A DNA stretch of 64,000 nt. It comes from Zopfochytrium polystomum. Taxonomy: Eukaryota > Chytridiomycota > Chytridiomycetes > Chytridiales > Chytridiaceae. A program made the position numbers and the translations under genes. The notes beneath the pieces are model-generated. The model made no database searches. It saw only the letters and a list, made by a program, of their open reading frames with translations, and was not told where the DNA came from. The stretch lies in contig JAIVFJ010000125.1 in assembly GCA_025765615.1 (NCBI GenBank), forward strand, positions 1 through 64,000, in the 5' to 3' direction. Numbering within the stretch: position 1 is the stretch's first letter; every line of letters begins with the position of its first letter. Positions 56,772-64,000 of this stretch are shown piece by piece.

Positions 56772-57476
56772 TGCTTGTGGAAAGATGATCCGAAGGCAGA
56801 AGTTTGTTGGTTGCGAGACTGAATCTGTGTGGGAAGGTCTATGTGAAGCTTAAAAGTTTCGAGGCGAAGCACATGGGCTGAGCACACGAGGAATGCGTGC
56901 GTTTCCTTTTCGAGTGAATCCCGGAATATGCCGATTGATTCCCTTGTCTTCGTCTTCACTCGCATAACTGGCTCAAGCTGGCGATGCAGGTGTATGATCC
57001 CACACTTCGGATCTTTTCTAACACTAGAGAGTTTCCGCCACCTCCAGTTTGCGACTTTTTCCTCCAAAATTTCTTCTTTCGTCACTGGATTATTTCCATG
57101 GAGCTTGGGAGAGAGACCGTCGCGAGGGCTGGCGGCGGTGCGCGTCGTTTTTCTTTTCGTTTTTGTAATAATTTGTAACTGGACGTGGCTTCCAGTGACG
57201 GTTGGCTCACTGGAAAATTTCACCACCATACTTCCTTGTGAGTGTGGCGGAAACAGCCTACTTTCTGCTTTGCACCTCTTACGTTGCCCTCCAGCCATTG
57301 ACATGCAGCAAAATACTGCAACAGATTCGTGCACATTTATAACGAGAAGTTGAAAAACAAAATGATGACAGAAACCAAAAATAAAAGGAACAAGTAGGAT
57401 CCTCCTGAAGGTGAACTGACCGTCCCGCAGCAGTTCAACATAAGGACAGCAAAGACGCAACGGCGCATCCAGTGAA
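56772..57476. other. Intergenic region
   Basis: Between copies 3 and 4. No gene recognised. Confidence 0.5.
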
Positions 57477-58854
57477 TTACTCGTCGTCTTCATAGACTTC
57501 TTCCGGATCGGCAGCCTCTTCGTCCTCAAGCTCTTCCTCATCTCCTGCTTCATCCTCATTAATTTGCTCCCCGTTGAGCTCCTCCTCCTCGACGACCTCT
57601 CCTTTCTCGAGCTCTTCCTCCTCGAGCTCCTCCTCATCAACTGCTTCTTCGTCGTCGAACAGCTCTTCTTCGACAGCGTCGTCGTCGTCGACCGCCTCCT
57701 CCTCGTCAAACGCCGCAGCAAAGTCGTCGTCGTAGGCAGCCTTGTCGTCGTAGCCCTCGTAGTCAACCAGACCAGCTTGGCCATAGTACGGCGCGGCTTC
57801 CGCAGGGTACCCTCTCGCCGGGTACCGTCTCGCAGCGTATCCCATCGCAGGATGCCCTCTCGAAGGGTACCCTTCCGCCGGGTACCGATTCGCACCGGAC
57901 GCTTCCGCAGAGAACCCTGCCGCAGGGTTCCTCTCCGCGGGGTACCTTTCAGCAGCGTACATTTCCGCAGGGTTCCCAACCGCAGGGTTCCCAAACGAAG
58001 GGTTCCCAAACACAGTGTTCCCTGCCGCACCGTACCCTCCAGCAGGAGCAGCGTCGGCCATGGCCATGGGGGCTTCTGCGGAGGTCGGCCCAGCCGCGTT
58101 GCCGTCGCCAGGCATTCCTGGGGCTCCTCCCGCAGGAGCAGCGCCAGGAGCGCCGCCTGGATCGCCGCCAGCAGCGCCGCCGGGATCGCCGCCAGGAGCA
58201 CCGGCGGGAGCGCCGCCGGGGTCGCCGCCTGCAGGAGGTGCGTCTGCGGGAGCGTCGCCGGGAGCCCCACCAGCATCACCAGCTCCACCTGAACATGGAT
58301 CAAGGATTTGATGGGAAGTTGTGTGATCAGCGGGCTTGGCGTTGCAGCGTTGGGCCTGACAGAGATAAATACCTTGGGGAGCACCGCCGCCCTTTCCCTT
58401 CTTGCCACGCTTACCCATTCCGCGCTTGCCCTTGCGACCCTTCCCTTTCTTGCCTTTTCCTCTTTTGCCTCCTTTGTTGTCTGTTTTTTTAAGAAAGGGA
58501 AGTGCGACGGGGGTGGTGTTAGAGATGATGGCACCCGAAGCCCGCTCACCGCGTTCCAGACTTACGTTACGTGACAGCCCCAAGTTCACAATCGAGAGGT
58601 GAGGAGGGAATGTTGAGGAAACATCGTTTTTCCGATGGTGCGGTCAGTTGTTTGTGGGGATCGAGATGGAGATTAGAAAAGCAAGAATTGTGGTGCGTAC
58701 GGCGCTCAAGCTGGACGACGGCGGCATGGTCAGCCGAGATCAAGCTGCTGGCGCCAGCGAGCGTGAGATCGCCCGTGACTGTGAGCGGTGCGGCATCCAC
58801 CACAGACGCAGCTGCGGCAATGAACGCGGCGACCAGGAGGGTGAGAGGACGCAT
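57477..58854 (-). CDS. Family 2 secreted basic/acidic polyampholyte, copy 4 (longest)
   Basis: Exons 58701-58854, 58374-58481 and 57477-58288: 357 residues. Signal peptide MRPLTLLVAAFIAAAASVVD, pro-region ending AAVVQLER. Basic exon NKGGKRGKGKKGKGRKGKRG to KGGGAPQG. The last exon has a long Gly/Ala/Pro/Asp tract (GGDPGGAPAGAPGGDPGG), then about thirteen pentapeptides of the type RYPAE/GNPAV/GYPAR encoded by a 15-bp minisatellite, then YYGQAGLVDYEGYDDKAAYD and the acidic tail. Here the microexon acceptor AG seen in copies 2, 3 and 5 is lost (GTAAC before GTAAGT), so direct splicing is assumed. Low-complexity expansions make this the most variable copy. Confidence 0.8.
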
Positions 58855-59406
58855 GACTTGCGGCAAAACGAGCTGTGGCGAATGTTGTTGTGTTGGAAAG
58901 GTCTATGTTGGTTCAAAAGGGCATCAAGCGAATCGGTGCGCGGAAATGTCGGAGGGGGCGAAGCACAAACTTGGCTGAGCTAATTTCCAAAAAGGGAAGC
59001 CGCAGACACTCGGAAAGCAGTAAATTGTTTTTCTTTCCTTTTTGGGCTCTTTCCAAATTCCTCTCAAGCGTGTGAGAATCGCCCGCATTGCTCAATCACG
59101 TGTTTTCCCCTTGTCACATGCCACAATACAGAGCAGCAGCAAACAAAGACAGCGCAAAAACATAGTCGTTACTTCGCTTGTGTTTTGTGGTTCGTGTTTT
59201 GTAAATGTTTGTTCCAAGCTCTTTGACCGCAGCTGCTGTTTGCTGTTGAACGGTGCAACTCAACCTGCCCGCAACGCTTCCCCATCCACTTGCTTCGGGC
59301 TGGAAGAAAACCCCACAACTTGCCCTTATATACAATGGAGTGGCAAACGCAACAAAGTAAAAAACGAAAAAGTACAAGAAACTCGTAGAATCCACCATCA
59401 AGCGAC
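58855..59406. other. Intergenic region
   Basis: Between copies 4 and 5. No gene recognised. Confidence 0.5.
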
Positions 59407-60253
59407 TTATTCGTCGTCGTAAACCTCCTCCTCATCAAGAGCCTCCTCTTCCTCGAGCTCCTCCTCATCGACGGCCTCTTCCCCCTCGAGCTCTTCATCC
59501 TCCAGTTCCTCCTCGTCAACGGCCTCCTCGTCGTCAAACAGTTCGCCTTCGACAACGTCGTCGTCGTCAAACGCCTCCTCCTCGTCAAACGCCGCAGCGA
59601 TTTCGTCGTCGTAGGCGGCCTCGTCATCGTAGTCTTCGTAGTCAACCAGACCCTCGGCAGGTGCTTCGGCAGGGGCGGCTTCGGCTGGGGGCGCTTCGGC
59701 GGCAGCTGTCAAGTCGATTGTGCCATTGTTCATCGTTTCGGGCGATTAGAGGCCTTTCCTCCCACAATAACGAGGGGATGGAGAAGCGGAGAAAGGGGTG
59801 GCTTTCATACCTGGGGGAGGACCACCTCCCATGCCCTTGCCTTTCTTGCCTTTGCCTTTGCCGTGCTTGCCTTTACCTTTTTTCCCCTTTTTGCCTTTGT
59901 CTGTGAGATTGACATTTAAAGGTGCGAGGGAGACATCAGAACCTGAGTTCGCCACAAATTTGCTCGCAATTCAGCACACTTACGGCCTTCACCAACCGAA
60001 CACAACACCATGTCCGCAAGGGAAGAAAGATAGGCATGCGATCAGCTGTTCTGGACTATCGAGCAAAATTGTGCACGGGAAAATGGGGCTAGCACGTACG
60101 GCGCTCGAGCTGGACGACGGCAGCAGTGTTGGCGGATATCAAGCTGGTTGAGCCGACGAGCGCGAGATCGGCGGTGGGCGGGAGCGGTGCGGCTGCAACC
60201 ATGGAGGCGGCGGCGGTAATAAGGGCGGCGACTAGGAGGGTCAGAGAACGCAT
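59407..60253 (-). CDS. Family 2 secreted basic/acidic polyampholyte, copy 5
   Basis: Exons 60100-60253, (microexon 59984-59986), 59811-59900 and 59407-59705: 181 residues. Signal peptide MRSLTLLVAALITAAASMVA, pro-region APLPPTADLALVGS to AAVVQLER. Basic exon KGKKGKKGKGKHGKGKGKKG to GMGGGPPPG. Last exon AAAEAPPAEAAPAEAPAEGL, VDYEDYDDEAAYDDEIAAAF and the acidic tail ending EEVYDDE. All four expected splice borders are present, frame intact. TATAAATA lies about 70 bp before the ATG. This is the cleanest reference copy for the family. Confidence 0.85.
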
Positions 60254-60320
60254 TGTTGATGGCAATATGGTGGTTTGGGCGATAAAGCGGGTCTGCTTCG
60301 CATGATAGTTTGCATGAAAG

Positions 60321-60328
60321 TATTTATA
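60321..60328 (-). promoter_or_regulatory. TATA box of family 2 copy 5
   Basis: TATAAATA on the minus strand about 70 bp before the start. Confidence 0.55.
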
Positions 60329-60789
60329 GTGAGGGAGGAACGGGGTGGGGGCAGACAGAAAGGGAAAGGAGGCTGAGTACACTCTTGGTGGGCTGAGTGC
60401 AGTAAAAAAAAAGGCAGTGCAGTAAGCATCCATCGTTCCCGCAGTCCTCCGCTATCTCTGCCGAGCGGAAGCGGCATTCGCCAATTTGAAGAGGCAATTG
60501 GAGAACAAGGCGAAGTGCCCGCGTCCCAGTGGCCGCAAAGTTGAAATCATGCAGCGTCAGGAGACAACATGAAACGACCACCAAAGAAGCCTGGGTGGCC
60601 AAGCCCGTCCATTGCAAAATCGCCCGTCCCACGCAATCGCTGGATTGGTCCACAATCCCAATCCATTTTTTAAAACTATGATTTGCAGTTTAAGCTAGAT
60701 ACTATCTTCACAGCATGCTCTGCCGTTTCGTGAGGCCCAACGTCTTGCAAGATATTCCTAAACGCCTCTCGTGGACCAGCGGTGCTCCG
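60329..60789. other. Intergenic region
   Basis: No gene recognised. Confidence 0.5.
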
Positions 60790-61219
60790 TGAGTTCCCAC
60801 CACTTGAGAACTTGGACTAACTTGCAGTCGATTTGAAGGCCGCTGTCCAACCACCATCACTGCAAGCTTTCGGTTTCATTCCAGGTGACGCCGGAGATCT
60901 GCACTGAGGTCGTACCCACTTTCCAGCCACCATTGAAGCGCATTGATGTAGCCGTTCCTGTCGGCGTTTGATCCATCGTGGTACTTGAATTCGGGGCCGC
61001 TGTCCTTCCACCACTCCAGAACTATGTCTTCGTCGCACCGCAAACTGCTTCCTCACCGTACTTCAGGGGCAGCCCGCTGTTCTTCCACCACTGCATTACA
61101 GGGACGTGGCCAAAGCGGCTTGCTGCATCGTTCGCCTCGTCGTGATAAAACTCGAGTCCACTATTCTTGACTCCAAGGTTGGGAGTCGTCGGGACAACCC
61201 ATGTCCCGTGCGCAGTCAT
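60790..61219 (-). pseudogene. Truncated WWK-repeat relic
   Basis: Minus-strand fragments VMQWWKNSGLPLKYGEEAV near 61050-61100, LEWWKDSGPEFKYHDGSN near 60970-61020 and LQWWLESGYDLSADLRRH near 60890-60940 are three units of the same repeat as the gene at 52.1 kb, in two frames and followed by a stop. No N-terminal region. It is divergent from the neighbouring F-box/ankyrin-like gene. Confidence 0.6.
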
Positions 61220-61265
61220 TGGATCAATTCAAAGACAAAGGGATAATCTTCAATCTCGCTTGATC

Positions 61266-63218
61266 ATGGCGGAGGACGACCAGCCGCAACTACTGCTTCG
61301 GCTCCCGTTCGAGTTGCTAATGAGAGTGCTGCTGCTCGGCATCAACGGCAGCGGCGGTGATATAGAGACGACTTTCCGGCACGATTCTCGACGGCGTGGC
61401 CGGCAACGGCCCGGCGCGCGGGCCGGCGCCCGTCAACCTCGTCGCACTACGGTGCGGCTCGACCACCGCCGCGCCCAGTTTTGGAACGCAATCCAAAGCC
61501 AAGAACACCTCGCCGCCGTCCAAGCCGTCCGCGATCTCGTCGGGATGTCCCGGGTGTGCCGCGCACTTGCCAGTCTCACTTTCTCTCGTTCGTCTCAAGG
61601 GCTGGTGTTGTGGCGTGCCGCCTTTGTTGCCCTTCGCCGGCCCCTTGTTAGGAAACTGTCCCACAACGACCCTGCTGCGAAGGAAATCACGGACCGCGGC
61701 CTCATTCAGTTCCTTCTCACCCACGCCGCCATCGCAAACACCCCGGGACTGGGACTGGTCTCGCACCTTGATTCGTCTGGCCAAGGGGATACCACCGACG
61801 CCTCCCGATCGGCTGCCGCCGCCGCGATGCTAGTCCTGGGTTGCTGGCTCCGCGCGAATCCCTCCAGCTTCGACGTCAAAAAGGACCTCCTCGTCCACGC
61901 CCTCGCCATCGGATTCCGTCCCGCCTCGCGCCTCATTGTCGGCCCGCAAGGAAGAACCGCGTTGACCTTCCGTTACGCTCCCGGGACGCCGCGGACGTGG
62001 CAGGGGAAGTTTGTCCGTCGCGAGCGCTGTGTGCATTCGCGAGGCCGCGCAGGGATGACCCTGCTGCAGGCCGTCATCTTGAAGGGCGCGCAACTGGCCC
62101 CCGTCCCTGAGCCCTTGCCGCCAAATACCTCTTTTAACGATGAAACCTGGTCCTCCTCGAATTCCTCGTCCGCATGGGAGTACGTGGTCGCCGACGCCAT
62201 CACTTTCGTCCTCGAGGCAGATCAACGGTCGGCGGCGGCGATCGTGAATGAGCGTAGCTGCGGAGGTAAGACGGCCCTCGACATCGCGTATGAGATTTTC
62301 GCGTACTGGCAAAGATCAGGCCCGTGGTCGAGCAGTTATTTTGGCGCACCTGGGAGCGGAAAGCAGAAAGGGCTTGCTCTCTATCGAGCACGTGTTCTTG
62401 AGCGTGCCATTCAGGCTCTGCAACGCCACGGCGGACGCTGCGCAGTAGAGGGTCGCGATCTACTGATGTGCGTGCGGAGTCTTGATGTGGAGAGGACGAG
62501 GAAGGAGCTGTCAGCAGCAGAGCTGTCAGAAGCAGAGCTTGGCACGCCCAATGGAGTAATTGCAAAGAATGGAATCTTTTCGGCGAGGAACTTTCGCGGG
62601 CTCACTGCGCTTCCCCTGGCCGTCGAGCAGGTATTTATCGACCGGCCGCAAGTGGTTACTCTGCGAAACGACGACGAAGGGGAAGGCGAGGAGCAGCCAG
62701 AGGACGTGATCCGTGCCGACGACCAGGGCCTTGCGAGTTCGTGGCCCGAGGATTTCCCACTAGCCCACTTGTACTCTGCCTCGAGTTACCCATTCCCAGA
62801 TGACCGACGCCCCGACGCGATCATCCTGGACATGCTGCTTGACGCCGGTGCAAGCGCCGACAGCCTCGCCGAGCTCTTCACGAACGACAGTGGATGGTGG
62901 AACAGGCTTCTCACGCATTGGTACTGTGACTGGGGCGCCGTTCACATGCAGCGCCTCCTATGCGCGCTCGACAGTGTGTTTGCGATGCTGGACGACAAGC
63001 ACCAAGAACGATGTCTCGCATCGCAGGCGCTCGCCGCGGCCATCGTGGAACGAGCCCGCAGTGTACGTGGGGACTTCAATCTCAGCTATGTGCCCTGTAT
63101 TGAGGAGCTGCTGATGCGGTTTGGTGTTTTGGAGCTTGGACGGAGAAGACGCTCGTCGCCGCGTTCAGCGGTGGATGCCTCGGATGGTGAAAGGGGTCGG
63201 CAACCGCTGAGGAGCTGA
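61266..63218 (+). CDS. F-box/ankyrin-like protein
   Basis: Single open frame of 650 residues from the ATG at 61266 (MAEDDQPQLL). The N-terminus LLLRLPFELLMRVLLLGING resembles an F-box-type helix, and LVGMSRVCRALASLTF fits its second half after an insertion rich in Arg and Gly (about residues 35-75) that may hide an intron or frame error. The body is helical with ankyrin-like segments (GGKTALDIAYEIFAYWQ, FRGLTALPLAVEQVFIDRPQ, ILDMLLDAGASADSLAELF). The C-terminus is basic (GRRRRSSPRSA). Possibly a substrate adaptor of an SCF ubiquitin ligase; that is inference. It lies next to WWK relics. Confidence 0.6.
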   Translation: MAEDDQPQLLLRLPFELLMRVLLLGINGSGGDIETTFRHDSRRRGRQRPGARAGARQPRRTTVRLDHRRAQFWNAIQSQEHLAAVQAVRDLVGMSRVCRALASLTFSRSSQGLVLWRAAFVALRRPLVRKLSHNDPAAKEITDRGLIQFLLTHAAIANTPGLGLVSHLDSSGQGDTTDASRSAAAAAMLVLGCWLRANPSSFDVKKDLLVHALAIGFRPASRLIVGPQGRTALTFRYAPGTPRTWQGKFVRRERCVHSRGRAGMTLLQAVILKGAQLAPVPEPLPPNTSFNDETWSSSNSSSAWEYVVADAITFVLEADQRSAAAIVNERSCGGKTALDIAYEIFAYWQRSGPWSSSYFGAPGSGKQKGLALYRARVLERAIQALQRHGGRCAVEGRDLLMCVRSLDVERTRKELSAAELSEAELGTPNGVIAKNGIFSARNFRGLTALPLAVEQVFIDRPQVVTLRNDDEGEGEEQPEDVIRADDQGLASSWPEDFPLAHLYSASSYPFPDDRRPDAIILDMLLDAGASADSLAELFTNDSGWWNRLLTHWYCDWGAVHMQRLLCALDSVFAMLDDKHQERCLASQALAAAIVERARSVRGDFNLSYVPCIEELLMRFGVLELGRRRRSSPRSAVDASDGERGRQPLRS

Positions 63219-63488
63219 GGCAGTGCTTCTTCTTGATTTGAGCAGCAGTTTTTTGTGCGCAACGACGCATATTTGTGAGCTTCATTGGAGCAAGCTTTCA
63301 TTTGCAATATGCACGGCAAGAAACTGACCGTTGAACAACTCCAGGAAGAATTGCCGGACATCTTGAATCGGGGACCTCTCTTTTTTGTCCGTATTGATAC
63401 TCATTAGATCACTACTTCCATTCTTTCTTTCTCTCTTATTGAATAACACGGGCACCAAATGTCTCCCAACGAAAGTTTCGCACGGCCA
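63219..63488. other. Intergenic region
   Basis: Convergent gap between two gene ends, no feature seen. Confidence 0.5.
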
Positions 63489-64000
63489 TCAACACGGCCC
63501 ACGCACTTTCCCGCTCCTCTGCCTCGCCGCGGCCGCCGCCACCACTGCACCCTCTCTCGCCACAACCGCAAGACGCTTGCCGCCGCCCCCGCCGTACCGT
63601 ACCACAATCCGGTGCTCAACTTGGGCCGGCTCGGCATTCCCATCAGGCGCTTTCGCGCTCGCAGACTCCCTGCTCCCCACGGGCGTCTCAGCGACGTGCC
63701 GCCGCGCACACGGGCACCGGTACCACAGCCGCTGCGCGGTAAGGTCGATCCTGAACGCAGCAGTCTCCGCGGGCGTCCCGGCGGACCCGGTGGCGTCGGC
63801 GTCGAGCGGGTCGCGCGGGACGGAGCCGACGTGGACTTGCAGGTTGGCGAATTCCGGAAAGTGGAGGCGCGGGAGGTAGATTTCGACGTCCCGCGGGCAC
63901 GCGCCAAGCGCGACGGCGTGGACAGCGGCGGCAGGGGTGGATGCGACGTCGCCCCAGCCAAACGAGAAAGGTATCCCCTCGCTGACGGAGGGGCTGTTGT
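63489..64000 (-). CDS. C-terminal part of a GH5-like glycosidase, 5' part beyond the window
   Basis: Open minus-strand frame entering from the right edge and stopping at 63489. Segments: VSEGIPFSFGWGDVASTPAA, VHAVALGACPRDVEIYLPRL, HFPEFANLQVHVGSVPRDPL, TAAFRIDLTAQRLWYRCPC and KRLAVVAREGAVVAAAAARQ. The composition suits a beta-sandwich domain. It matches the decayed copy at 41.0-41.7 kb segment by segment. By linkage to the motif order of endoglycoceramidase-related GH5 enzymes I call it their C-terminal domain. The catalytic barrel would lie outside the window, so the assignment is moderate. Confidence 0.5.
   Translation of the reverse strand, partial: NSPSVSEGIPFSFGWGDVASTPAAAVHAVALGACPRDVEIYLPRLHFPEFANLQVHVGSVPRDPLDADATGSAGTPAETAAFRIDLTAQRLWYRCPCARRHVAETPVGSRESASAKAPDGNAEPAQVEHRIVVRYGGGGGKRLAVVAREGAVVAAAAARQRSGKVRGPC

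Noticed and set aside
57564..58292. Plus-strand frame with Arg/Val/Pro pentapeptide repeats
   Set aside because: Antisense of the family 2 copy 4 minisatellite, with no promoter or start context.

Overview
This is nuclear DNA of a fungus, most likely a zoosporic (chytrid-type) species. The evidence is a fungal beta-tubulin, short GT-AG introns (mostly 45-90 bp, donors GTAAGT, GTATGT or GTGAGT), TATA-type promoters about 70-130 bp before start codons, three U1 snRNA genes, and ankyrin-like proteins built on a WWK repeat, which I associate with chytrids. There are no bacterial, organellar or CRISPR features. The exact lineage is inference.

Layout. 1-14.9 kb is mostly housekeeping: a fatty-acid hydroxylase/sterol desaturase family gene, a DUF427 gene, a glutathione-dependent formaldehyde dehydrogenase divergent from a RidA-family deaminase, an ankyrin-like gene, a full-length ABCC transporter and a helical protein of unknown role. 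15.3-21.5 kb is a one-strand array of five paralogous secreted or GPI-anchored proteins (family 1), with a sixth copy at 29.8-30.5 kb. 24-29.5 kb holds a laccase-type multicopper oxidase, a relic of coproporphyrinogen oxidase and a berberine-bridge-type FAD oxidase. 33-44 kb holds a SANT-domain nuclear protein, beta-tubulin, an ABCG half-transporter and a short-chain dehydrogenase.

40.9-48.2 kb is a decayed, rearranged stretch. It has relics of a GH5 glycosidase (endoglycoceramidase-like) in two pieces on opposite strands, a relic of a DODA/LigB extradiol dioxygenase, and three U1 snRNA genes. Two of the U1 genes sit in the arms of an inverted duplication.

49-60.3 kb is the most striking region: five paralogs on one strand (family 2). 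Each encodes a signal peptide ending in a dibasic site, then a Lys/Gly-rich basic segment, then a long Asp/Glu-rich tail. Four of the five carry a conserved intronic motif: in three it delimits a possible 3-nt microexon, and in the fourth its acceptor AG is lost. A relic first exon and WWK-repeat genes are interspersed. An F-box/ankyrin-like gene and the C-terminal part of another GH5-type gene close the window.

Many conserved genes are broken by single-base indels in or next to homopolymers, while others (formaldehyde dehydrogenase, laccase, tubulin, FAD oxidase) are clean. Assembly error is the simplest explanation for most of these. In-frame stops in the GH5 and DODA relics look like true decay.
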